A stretch of DNA of 25,757 nt from contig WELB01000007.1 in the NCBI GenBank assembly GCA_009602725.1, forward strand, positions 628,647 through 654,403, read 5' to 3'. Made by a program: the position numbers and the translations under genes. The number at the start of each line of letters is the position of its first letter. Positions within the stretch are counted from its first letter, which is position 1. The notes under the pieces were generated by a model. It saw nothing but the letters and a program-made list of their open reading frames with translations, searched no databases and had not been told where the DNA came from. Shown in pieces: positions 11,806-20,488 of this stretch. This stretch comes from Spirogloea muscicola. Its lineage: Eukaryota; Streptophyta; Zygnematophyceae; Spirogloeales; Spirogloeaceae.

Positions 11806-11813
11806 AACCCTAG
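11806..11813 (+). promoter_or_regulatory. Telobox-like motif before eL21
   Basis: AACCCTAG lies about 140 bases before the start codon. Plant ribosomal protein promoters often carry AAACCCTA; the match here is short, so this is a suggestion only. Confidence 0.35.
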
Positions 11814-11842
11814 TGCGCCACGCGGGGGTTTAGGTCCCTTCA

Positions 11843-11930
11843 GAACCGGCGGCGGCGGCGGCGGCGTTAGCGNGGCGGCGGCGGCGGCTTTCGCGGCGGC
11901 GCTTGCGGCGGCGGCGGAGGCGCCTGGGGC
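11843..11930. repeat. GGC triplet run with an unresolved base
   Basis: A (GGC)n-type run lies just before the eL21 start and contains a single N at 11873. The N probably marks a collapsed or unresolved stretch in the assembly rather than one unknown base. Confidence 0.6.
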
Positions 11931-11952
11931 AGAGGGGCTCGGCGGGGGCGCG

Positions 11953-12735
11953 ATGAAGGGGCACGGGCTGCGGTCGCGGACGCGGGACCTGTTCTCGCGG
12001 GCGTTCCGGAAGAAGGGGTACATCCCGCTGGGCACGTACCTGCGCACCTTCCGCGTGGGGGACTACGTGGACATCAAGGCCAACGCGGCGGTGCAGAAGG
12101 GCATGCCGTTCAAGTTCTATCACGGCCGCACCGGCCGCATCTGGAACGTCACCAAGCGCTCCCTCGGCGTCGAGATGAACAAGCAGGTGTGGCGCTTCTT
12201 CACGTCTCGGCCGCCTTCTAGCCGAGCCACCCGAAGCCGGGGCCCCACTGACACGGCCGACGGCGAGCTGCTGCTGCTGGTGCCCGTGGGGGATGCAGGT
12301 GGGGAACCGGATCATCAAGAAGCGCATCCACGTCCGCCTCGAGCACGTCGTGCAGTCGCGGTGTCACGAGGAGTTCCTCGAGCGGCGCAAGCGCAACGAC
12401 GAGCTCAAGGTGCGGCGCCGCCTCCGTGCCACATCCCGCCACTGCTAAACGCTGCACCAGTCGCCCTTCTTCTGGGGCCCCTGCTCTTGAGCGGCTACCT
12501 TTGCCGCTTGCGGGCTGTATTGACGACTGCCGTCTGGAACAGTGTCAATTAGGCCAATACGGGCGCCATTGCCCCCGCCGCTGTGCAGGCCGAGGCCAAG
12601 AAGCGAGGGGAGAAGATTTCTACCAAGCGGCAGCCGGCAGGGCCCAAGCCCGGCTTCATCGTGGAGGGCCAGACGCTGCATACCATTACGGCGGTGCCGT
12701 ACGACATCGTCACTCAGCTCAAGGGCGGTTATTAA
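11953..12735 (+). CDS. RPL21: Cytosolic ribosomal protein eL21 (60S L21), 3 exons, 163 residues
   Basis: Structural protein of the large cytosolic ribosomal subunit. Exons 11953-12186, 12299-12409 and 12589-12735 all join in phase 0 (78 + 37 + 48 codons, then TAA). Recognisable landmarks are [89 protein letters not shown] and the ending [11 protein letters not shown]. The length agrees with plant eL21 (about 164). The start MKGHG is one residue shorter than the usual MPAGHG, but the context GCGCG-ATG and the conserved following residues fix it. The gene is convergent with the PAN-like gene downstream. Confidence 0.97.
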
Positions 12736-13408
12736 GCAGCGGCTGTAAAGCTCCTGGAGCAACCCCTGTACCCACGAAGTGACATGGCTGCGGGCGGCGC
12801 CCGCCTGTGCTACTGGCGGAATCTCAAAGAAACAGAGCCGCGCACAGATAGTGCCCTTGGGCTCGGCCTGTCAATTGAACAGCATTGTGCGTTGGCTCTG
12901 GCAACGCCCTCCAAGCGCCCCTTCTGATGGTGTGGTGATGATGTCTTACAATGGGCCATATCTTGGCGCTTGTGGTTAGAGACTCAGATCTGGGACCCCA
13001 AAATTCCAGCAGGTACCTTAATCGGGTGGCAGCTTTTTACTTTCAAATCGTTAGTTGCGACAGCGCACGCGCATCTCCACTAATGTGCCTTACTGGCATG
13101 ATTGCAATCCTGATTGCAGAAGAAGAGCTGGCAAGTTTAACAAATATGGTCCCTGCAATCCTTGCACATGGCCAGAAGGTGACAGAGGAGCTAGTCTAGA
13201 ATTGGCAGTTACATGCGGTCGACAAGCTTCCACTCTGCTGCACAATGCCATTGCGTGTAGAACAGCAAGATCAGCGGTGGTCTCTGGGAAGAGTTTGCGG
13301 ATATAGCATGCAAAATTGGTGTGACATGAATCGCCCTTGAGATTGGCGGCTGCATTGATCAGTCTTGATGGCCGCCACTGGTAGTAGTCAAAGCAGCAGC
13401 TACAAGAT
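12736..13408. other. Intergenic region between convergent genes
   Basis: This separates the eL21 stop from the stop of the minus-strand gene and should hold both 3' untranslated regions. A TGTAA lies at 12745, only ten bases after the eL21 stop. I see no further gene or clear repeat. Confidence 0.5.
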
Positions 13409-14714
13409 TTACCAAGATGCACGTGGGCCCCATGTGCCGTTGGTCAGGCGTTGGCCGGGTGGAAGGAGTATGCCAGATATCCACTGCGTGCGGGCTGGTG
13501 CACTTGGGTGTCGGGCACGGAAGTCGGGCGGGAAGTCGCCCCGAGCGTTGATCTCGGGTGACTGCGGTGCCTCAGTGAACTTGAGCCAGCAGTTGCCCTG
13601 GACGTGGTGGTGCGCATCCGCTTCAAAGCACTCGTCGTCGGGGCAGAACACCCACGCGTTGCACGGCAGGTCCTGGAAGGGCCCGCCAACTTGCGGACCA
13701 GGGACGTGATCCCTGCGGCCGCAAGCCAGTCAAGAAGCACCAGCATTGCCCCATCAGCTCATGCATTGCCAGATGCCGCCGCTGTCGTCAGCGCTGCCAA
13801 TGCCGTCGCTGGGCCCGGCTAAGGAGCCGCCTCAAGGCGAGACCAATGGCGCCTGTATCGATGGTGGCGTGCACCTGCAGTCCTGGCAGCACTCCTCGGC
13901 CGAGGCCTTGATATTGTGGAGCCCCCAGCCGACAGCGAGGCCGTCAATGCTCACTCCCACCTCGGTGTTGCACTCCAAGCCTTCGCCGCTCTTGCCGCCC
14001 TGCCAGCCCGCCAGCGCGGCGCAGACCCGCGACCGTTACAAGGTGGCCGCGCGAGCCGCAAGCAGTGGGCCCAAAACCGGCCAGACGCTTTCCAGCACGC
14101 TCTAAAGGCAGGTGCGGGGAGCACAATGCAGGACTTGAGGCTCGCAAGCCGCGGGGCGAAAGGTGAGGAAGGAGGGAGGGAGACGGAGGAGTGGAGTGTG
14201 CATTGAGTGATGGAGGGCCTGAGTGGCCAAAGTATAATGGCAAGCACATCGACAGATGTACGTAACCAGCTGCTAAGCTGACCCGCTCAGTAACCACGAG
14301 TCAGCCATTAGAGGTCGCTAAGTGATGTCCAGGTACCGATTGGCAACGGGGAGGATTGAGGGACTTTGAAAGGGATTTGGCCACCTGGGGGTGCAGCTTG
14401 CGCCAGGCGAGCGCAGTGGGCGACTCGAGCAGGCACTCGGGCTTCACGTGCGCGTACCCGTCCACCGCCGGCGACCCACAAACGCGCGGAAGCGGCGCGT
14501 CGCCCCAATCCTCCTCCTCCTCCGTTGGCGCCGCCGCTGCGCCGCCGAGGCCGCCGTCCTCGGCTCCGCCGCCGCCGCCGCCGGAGGCGGCAGCCCAGAC
14601 GCCGGCGGTGAGGCCGATGCTGCTGGCGAGGGTCAGCAGCGCGCCCACGACGACGAAGGCGAGCATCAGCGCCGCGCCCGCGCGGAAGCTCACCGCCGCC
14701 GCCGTCGCCGCCAT
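13409..14714 (-). CDS. Membrane-anchored protein with PAN/Apple-like cysteine-rich domain, 252 residues
   Basis: Three exons on the minus strand: 14714-14385 (110 codons), 13999-13875 and 13712-13409. They join in frame with GT-AG borders and end in TAA. Residues 12-35 (GAALMLAFVVVGALLTLASS) form a signal anchor or signal peptide. A Gly-rich linker encoded by a GGC run and an acidic patch EEEEDWGD follow. The domain from about residue 118 has C120, DGLAVGWGLHNIKA, C147-C148-x2-C151, C169-NAWVFC175, C180 and C193-WLK. This cysteine pattern, with a CNAWVFC and CWLK pair, resembles PAN/Apple-like domains of plant and algal secreted or membrane proteins that bind proteins or sugars. It then ends PSAPARTQWISG and NGTWGPRASW. 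The domain probably faces the lumen or outside. The family name is from memory of the pattern, not a search. Intron 1 carries a LINE tail. Confidence 0.75.
14216..14350 (-). mobile_element. LINE-like 3'-end fragment inside intron 1 of the PAN-like gene (copy 2)
   Basis: Read on the minus strand, 14350-14278 gives SLSDL, then a stop, then WLTRGY and a stop: a decayed form of the family ending SLSDxxVLTRGY. It is followed by GATGTGCTTGCCATTATACT, the 3' motif shared with 3399 and 24422. The whole fragment sits within the intron between exons 1 and 2. Confidence 0.6.
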
Positions 14715-15005
14715 GGCCTCATGCGCGGCGGCTACCCTCCGCCGCCGCCCGCAACTACCGCAGGAGCTGAGCAGGTGCTATGGTCTCCGGACCGGAAGAA
14801 TACGCGCATATGCATGTAGCTCCGGAGCCAGGGATTCCGGAGCTGAGCGGAGACCGCGGCATGTTCTGATTCCCCGTGCCCTGACTGGTGAGAGCTGGCC
14901 CGAGTGCGCCAGTGCCCCTCCGGAGAAGAAAGCAGCCGGATATAGATGTATATATAAATAATGATATAGATAATTCATGAGAAAGACTTCCAGATTGAGT
15001 GCAGT

Positions 15006-15023
15006 GGCTGTGATAGGCCAGCC
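15006..15023 (-). repeat. Dispersed hairpin repeat, copy F
   Basis: GGCTGTGATAGGCCAGCC on the plus strand is followed by CAAAAAGAAAGGACAAGGTC. That flank is shared with copy H near 16233, which again has GGACAAGGTC. Confidence 0.7.
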
Positions 15024-15125
15024 CAAAAAGAAAGGACAAGGTCCAAGAAAAGCCATGGGAAAGATACAAGAAGCTGCTCTTCCGAAGGTGACGAGGGTAT
15101 TAAGAGCCAGCCCTCAAATCACTGA

Positions 15126-15162
15126 GGTGGTCCTTGTACTTGGCACAAGTACAAGGACCACC
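15126..15162. repeat. Perfect 17-bp inverted repeat
   Basis: The arms GGTGGTCCTTGTACTTG and CAAGTACAAGGACCACC are exact reverse complements with a 3-base spacer GCA. The arm contains CCTTGTACTTGGC, the motif found at the 3' ends of the LINE-like copies, so this may be a fold-back of that sequence. Confidence 0.85.
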
Positions 15163-15189
15163 CGGCTGAGTGCAGCACTTCCTTGAGGC

Positions 15190-16025
15190 TCGGTGCCTTT
15201 GGGACTTGTGTCCTGCTACCGCATGCGCATATCTATGTCCTTACAGCAGTCCCAAGCGCTTGCTTTGCACCGCCGAGCCGGTCGCGCCCTTGCAGCAGCC
15301 TCCGGCTTGCGCAGCGGGGTTTTCTCTTCCTCCCCTCGTCTGGCATCCGGCATCATGCCAATCTCCCCAAGGCGCGGCAAGCCATACGTGCGGCGTCTGG
15401 ACGTGGTCGCCACCTCCCGGGACGGTGGGCCTCGTCTGCTCCTGGACGTGGTACTGATCGACGCATACAAGGCTGGCGCACCCACGTTGACCGTGTCTGG
15501 GCTGGGCGTCGTCCGTCGTCCAGCGCGGAGCGCAAGAAGGAGAGGCACTACCAGGGCCATCCCCGAGGGGGCCATATTTTGTGCCATGAGTATCCACGGA
15601 GGCTATGACGTGAAATGGTCTTCCCTGATCCAGCATCTGGCCCGGCTGGTTGATGCGCGTCGTCGAAGTCGGGGGGGCAGCTTAGGCCACTCCAGCATTC
15701 CGCAGGCCTTAGTTGCATATTATAGTATGCCGCTTTCGCTTAGTTTGCAGCGCTCGCAAGCATTGGCTCTTCATCAACGTGCAGGGCGCGCTCTAAGTCA
15801 GGCCTCCGGCTTTCGTGGCAGCGCTGCAGCTCCCCAAGTTAGCTTGTCGAATTTGTTTGTGCTCACCCGTGGGTATTAATGTCACCCTGTTACCTTAGGC
15901 ACCTTACTTTAGGTCTCCGTATTATGTAGCCTTGTTTAGTTTGCACTAGACTCTGCGTGGACAATGTATTGGCTTGAACTGGCCTCCCTTCCATTTCATG
16001 CGTACACCCATCCTTCTTGCCCTCA
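15190..16025 (+). mobile_element. LINE-like retrotransposon 3' end, two head-to-tail fragments (copies 3 and 4)
   Basis: One frame stays open from about 15193 to the TAA at 15877-15879. Its first part (15226-15320) encodes MSLQQSQALALHRRAGRAL, a copy of the family tail that breaks off. A second, longer fragment then begins near 15370 with VRRLDVVATSRDGGPRLLLD, goes on to IHGGYDVKWSSLIQHLARLV and RRRSRGGS, and ends LSLSLQRSQALALHQRAGRA then LSNLFVLTRGY. The RLDVVAT...LLLDVVLID segment resembles the module that follows reverse transcriptase in many non-LTR elements, possibly an endonuclease-like fold. A frameshift near 15540-15570 is suggested by an ERKKERHYQGHP peptide in the next frame. Flank similarity with copy 1 extends to about 16025. 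Reverse transcriptase itself is not in the window. Confidence 0.6.
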
Positions 16026-16121
16026 GCTCATGTGACTTCCTACTGCTGACACGGGGGTACTCAAGAGCGCCCGTGTCTGCCCCTAGTCTGGTGGCTCCGT
16101 CGTGAACACCTGTCTGCAACT

Positions 16122-16139
16122 GGCTGGCTTCTTACAGCC
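16122..16139 (+). repeat. Dispersed hairpin repeat, copy G
   Basis: GGCTGGCTTCTTACAGCC has intact GGCTG/CAGCC arms. It lies about 100 bases from copy H in the opposite orientation. Confidence 0.65.
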
Positions 16140-16232
16140 GCTCTTTCGATATCAGCAGCCGCATTCATTTCAATCACTGAACAGGGGACAGAGGAGCCGG
16201 AAAGGGGAACAGCTCTACCAGATTGACAGCAG

Positions 16233-16252
16233 TGGCCTTGGCGAGGCCAGCC
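16233..16252 (-). repeat. Dispersed hairpin repeat, copy H
   Basis: GTGGCCTTGGCGAGGCCAGC followed by CCGAAAAAATGGACAAGG is the reverse orientation of the family. Its left flank GATTGACAGCA matches GATTGAGTGCA before copy F. Confidence 0.6.
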
Positions 16253-16410
16253 CGAAAAAATGGACAAGGTCTGAAAGCGTACATGAGAGAAGCACTTCGC
16301 AATGGCAGAGGACGCATTTCCATGCGGGGGATGGCTGTCGGCGGCCGCGCCGAAATGACCAGGGTCCGAAGGGAACGGGCAAGGAATACCTGAGCTTCTC
16401 ATTGTAAGCC

Positions 16411-16414
16411 TCGT

Positions 16415-16454
<40 letters not shown>

Positions 16455-16456
16455 GG
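16411..16456. repeat. GCC triplet run before the CENATAC-like gene
   Basis: About fourteen GCC units in a row lie just before the start codon at 16478, probably in the 5' untranslated region. Confidence 0.8.
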
Positions 16457-16477
16457 AGGTGGCGGCGCTGGCAGCGG

Positions 16478-18245
16478 ATGCCGCGCGACTTCGCCTTCTG
16501 CGCCGTGTGCCGGCTGAGCCACGACGCCGGCCGGCGGCACGTCTACGGCGCCCGGCACCGAGCGGCGGTGACCANTCGCCGCCGCCGCCGCCGCGCGCTT
16601 CTTCCTCCGCTCGCCCGCGCCCGGCGGCCGCGCCGCCGGTCCCTCCTGGTGCACCTTCTGCGCCGCCGCCGTCTCCGAGGACGCCAGCACCTTCGCCTGG
16701 TGCGCGCAGCTGAGCTCGCTGGCGACCGCACCTGGTCGACCCTTGCTCAGCTGGCTCAGCTGCATGTATGTCTCGTCTAGATAATTAATCAAGGACTGCT
16801 GATGGTGTCCTCTAAAGGTCAGAGTCTGCATCAGATGATCTTGATTTCCGAAATAGCTTCAGAGATTGTGCCGCTGCCCTGTGCAGCGAGCAACTGATCC
16901 GGCACCGCGCCAGCCAGGAGCATCAGGATGCCGTCAACGCCTGGTTCCGCGAGCATGGAGCCGACAAGGACCAGCGCCAGCTGCACTTCATCACCGCCCA
17001 TGACCTCGCCAAGGTCAGAGCTACGATCCTGGCGAAGGCTGCGTCCGGTTGCCGTGAGAGGCTGTCAGTGGTAGCGGGGGTCCAGCGTACTATGCTATGA
17101 GAGTCTTACACGGGCTTGCCGCGCAACTGCGTGGCTCACTGGTGGCAGTGGGAGAAGGCCTGTAAGAAGGTCTCTAAGGCTGGCGAGCATGCTCCAGCAG
17201 CTCCCACAGCGGCGACTTGCACGAGCAGCTCAAGACTTGGCTCTGACACAGATCATATCCAATCCAGAATAGCCTTGGAGTGCTTGATGCCTGCAGTGGC
17301 AGTGCCTGCCACTGGCTTCCCCATGCATGCGCTGCCGCCGCTGCCGCCGTCGTCGCTGGTTCCACCCCTTGTTGGCCCTTCACTGCCTAGCACGCCCCTC
17401 TTCCGTGGGGTTGCTGGAAAGACCCTGCCTGGGAGCAGCAGCAGCAGCGTGAGCAGCGCATCGCGGTTGACAGAGGCAACCCCTGGAGGCTTGGATAGTC
17501 AAGACATAAGAGCTGCAGCTCGAGCCCTTGCCCCCGCTCCGCTGCTGCCAGTCGCAGCTCCAGCAGGTATTTGTGATTCCTTGGTGGTCGCCACCTTAAG
17601 TGAAGGCTTGTCTTGGGCAACATCCATTTGTAACATCGGACAAGTAGCATCACTGTCTATTACTTCATTTTCCTAATCGAAATCGTCCACGACAACAGCC
17701 GCAGCCATGCAATTGCTCATTGTCCATGTACCGCTGTATCTGCATCTTTGGGGGAGGTGTCCACTAAAGCTCATATCCTCAATAGCAGCCTAGTGTGTGA
17801 ATTGTTTATAGCTGCCAGTTCACTTGCAGAAGGGAACGTCCACACTGGGGCGCTGCCACCTTGGCTCCAAGCTGGGAATGCCTTGCCTGACTCGTCAACG
17901 CACAGCAGAACGCAGGCTGGTAATTTGAAGGTATCCCTGTCCAGATCTCAAAAGAGGAAACTGGCCAAGCTTCGTAACCCGAAGCGAGTTGGAGCAGCTT
18001 GGGCAGAGCAGCGGCTGAAGGAGCTGGCAAGAGAGACAAGCAGCGAACGTCATTCAGCAACCCCGGCCTCTGAGAAGCTCGAGGAGTGGCTTCCCAGCTT
18101 CGGGCGCGTGTGGCAGAGCGGGTCCAGATTGGACACTCGGAAGGAGTTCTTGAAAGAATCTCAGAAACAGGCAAAGACCAGCATGCAGGCGAATGAGGCT
18201 CGTGCTGGCTTTCCTGTTGTGAAGCCCTATGTGAGCAAACGGCAG
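16478..18245 (+). CDS. CENATAC/CCDC84-like minor spliceosome protein; first exon has an assembly gap
   Basis: In animals CENATAC (CCDC84) binds the minor spliceosome and promotes splicing of AT-AC introns; plants have homologues. Exons: 16478-16699, 16887-17013, 17149-17566, 17830-18245. Finger 1 is C8-x2-C11-x9-H21-x5-H27 (FCAVC...RHVYGARH), the same spacing as I recall in the human protein. Finger 2 is WCTFC ... IRHRASQEH, with its last part in exon 2 (TG|C split codon). A Ser/Pro-rich linker fills exon 3. Exon 4 holds GALPPWL, KRVGAAW and the hallmark EWLPSFGRVWQSGSR, followed by KEFLKESQKQAK. The N at 16575 separates finger 1 (frame 2) from RFFLRSPAPGG (frame 0). The frame fits only if the N stands for a multiple of three bases, and about 25 residues expected between these parts are missing. 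The final exon after KPYVSKRQ was not found; read-through would stop at 18306-18308. Confidence 0.87.
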
Positions 18246-18308
18246 GTATGTCACAAGTGTACCTGCACAAGAAGCTGCCTGGTGACCTCTCTCAGTACAA
18301 GGTCGTAA

Positions 18309-19800
18309 GGACTGGTGTGCATTTGAAGCAAGTGGTCTTCATCCAAATCTTACTTCGGCTGTTGCTGGCATGCATACAAACGCTCCAGTCCAATGATGTC
18401 AGGTCTGTCCAGTGACATCGTGGCGAGCACTTTCACAGCAGCCCTCAATGACATAGTCTCTTTTATGGTGGCAGCGCTTGGATCATTTGCTCAACGATGG
18501 GAAGGAGACTTCAGGCAAAGAATGAGCTCTTCAGAGCTTGGTTGTCAAGCCTTGGTTGTACAGAGTGCAAACTCTCATTGGTCCCTTGACAGCATAGCAT
18601 CTGTCAGGCTGTGCAGCCTTTATCTGCATTTGTGACGTACACAATGCATGACATCTCCACCTGGAGGTCTAGGGTTTAGGGTTAAAGGGTTATAACTGTC
18701 ATTTGTTGGGCTTAAGTAAGCTTGAAGACAGGTCTGCAGATGCCAAGAGGTGGTGTTTAGGGTTTGGGATATAGAGTGTACATTTAGCTGCCAAGGTTAC
18801 ACAAGGTCATCTTCACCTTAGAAGCACCCGAGGTCCAGTGTTTTGTCCTATAATCCTGGTTGTAGGTTGCTATGCCCTCTATTGTTGCCAGTGGTTATCT
18901 TATAATGCCCCCATTTCGTGATCCTTCTTGGCAGCTGGCCACGGTAATTGATGTGCATCAAGAGTGCTCAAGTAGAGCTTGCTCCACTGGGGAGGCTGAG
19001 ACTGGACAGCTGAGACTCCTTACCTAGAGTTGCAGCTCACATTACCAGCAAAAGACTGCATTGCATTTCAAGTAGCAGTTTAGGAAGTTGAATGCAAGCA
19101 GTAGGAGGCTTGCAAGCGAGAGAGATAGGAGCGCAGAAGCCCTGGCTTAGCCACTTGCTAAGTCATACTCGCTTCACTTATTAGCTGCTCTTGGCCTATG
19201 ATGACAATCAGTCCATGACTTACCGCCCTCATTGTGATTCGAGCAACAGCCACGAATTTGGCAAAACCCTTAATCAAAACATGGCGTCCACGACCTAGAA
19301 GGAAAGCAACACTCGCCTGTAATGCGTCAATCCAGCTGCTACGCTGCAAATTGGACCAGCAGACCAACCTCGTGCAAAGAAGAGGCTGTTGGGGGCCTGC
19401 TTTACATAGTGACGTAGGCGAGCTCCACACAACTCTAAGAAAAGGATGAGAGGGCCTCAGCCTCATATCACTGCGGGGCAGCCAGAAGGTCCGTGGCTAT
19501 CACTGCATTATATTGCAAACGTCAGACGAGCTCGCTCTTTCAATTATTACAAGGTATTCACCGACTTCAAGATCGCGGGGTCCAGTTGGGCCAGAAGAGT
19601 CACAGGTAGCCCAGCCTCAAACATTGAAGCTTTTCTCAGCCCTCGCCCTTTTGTAACGAGCTGCTTCCTCTTTCGCAGCCATTGCCCCCCTTCTGGAGTG
19701 CTTCTTATTTTTCCGGGGGGACTTCTTCTCTCAGTCCGCCGAGCGAAGAGCGGTATAGGCGCAGGGGCCAGACAAAGCCGCGGAGGCTGCCGAAGGAACT
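18309..19800. other. Intergenic region, no gene recognised
   Basis: It may include the last exon or 3' untranslated region of the CENATAC-like gene. It holds interstitial telomere-like repeats (18669-18690 and 18756-18768) and a decayed hairpin-family stretch near 19660-19690 (CTTTCGCAGCCATTGCCCCCC). The reading frames in it show no recognisable domain. Confidence 0.5.
18669..18690 (+). repeat. Interstitial telomere-like repeat
   Basis: CTAGGGTTTAGGGTTAAAGG is two to three near-perfect units of the plant telomere repeat TTTAGGG. A further TTTAGGGTTTGGG lies at 18756-18768. Confidence 0.65.
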
Positions 19801-19960
19801 CAAGTGTGTCTTGAGTGATGGAGGTTCTGAGGGTCAGCTTACAGGGGATATACATAGGTCAATGTGCTTGTCTTCGTACGCAGCCACATAGGCCATCCAT
19901 CACTCAGTACACACTGTACTCCTGGCCCAGTACAAAGGCAAGCACAATGACAGATGTACA
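19800..19960. repeat. Two LINE-tail motifs in opposite orientation
   Basis: AATGTGCTTGTCTTCGTACG (from 19861, plus) is followed by GGCCATCCATCACTCAGTAC. Then TACAAAGGCAAGCACAATGA (from 19931) is the reverse complement of the family motif. The ATCACTCAATACACAC-type flank is shared with the minus strand of 14190-14220. The arrangement is an imperfect inverted repeat. Confidence 0.5.
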
Positions 19961-20053
19961 TCACCTGCTGCTTTCAGCTCTTTCGGCTGTCGTGCCATAT
20001 CCCGTCGACGGCCTATTTGTGTCGATCTGACTTAAACAGCTGACTGGGCTTCA

Positions 20054-20195
20054 CACGTGGCCTCCTAGGCTGACTCATTCACTTTTCTGTGTGATTTACG
20101 CTAAGGATGGAGGACCACTTTTTTCCCTATGTGGCTTCCTAGGCTGGGTCACCCACTTCTGTGTGTGATTTGATTCACGCTAACTATGGAGGACC

Positions 20196-20197
<2 letters not shown>
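20054..20197 (+). repeat. Tandem duplication, two units of about 70 bp
   Basis: Unit 1 (20054-20120) and unit 2 (20129-20197) share GTGGC(C/T)TCCTAGGCTG, TCTGTGTGATTT and ACGCTAA(G/C)(G/T)ATGGAGGACC. The second unit runs directly into the CT microsatellite. Confidence 0.8.
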
Positions 20198-20272
<75 letters not shown>

Positions 20273-20315
20273 CCCCCCTTTCGGCGACCGCTCATCAAAT
20301 GCGGACAACAACAAN

Positions 20316-20410
<95 letters not shown>
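20198..20410. repeat. Long CT/GA microsatellite in two blocks with an N
   Basis: Block 1 (20198-20270) and block 2 (20316-20410) are almost pure CT. Between them lies CGACCGCTCATCAAATGCGG, which recurs with small changes after block 2 at about 20428-20460 and 20461-20488. The N at 20315 marks an unresolved junction, so the number of repeat units is not reliable. Long frames here translate to alternating Leu-Ser or Arg-Glu and are artefacts. Confidence 0.95.
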
Positions 20411-20414
<4 letters not shown>

Positions 20415-20488
20415 GACAACAACAACATCGACCGCTCATCCAATGCGGACAACAACAACATCCACCGCTCATCAAATGCTGACGACAA

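Larger units (their letters stand above)
14715..15180. other. Region upstream of the PAN-like gene, with AT-rich stretch and repeats
   Basis: It holds a 9-bp inverted repeat AGCTCCGGA...TCCGGAGCT (14818-14844) and an AT-rich TATATATAAATA at 14949-14960, which could serve as a TATA element for the minus-strand gene. It also contains hairpin-repeat copy F and a perfect 17-bp palindrome (15126-15162). No gene seen. Confidence 0.45.

Noticed and set aside
11830-12327. Antisense frame of 165 codons over eL21
   Set aside because: It is a shadow of the eL21 exons and the GGC run.
16478-18245. Possibility that the CENATAC-like gene itself contains AT-AC introns
   Set aside because: All three introns found have GT-AG borders in the right phase.
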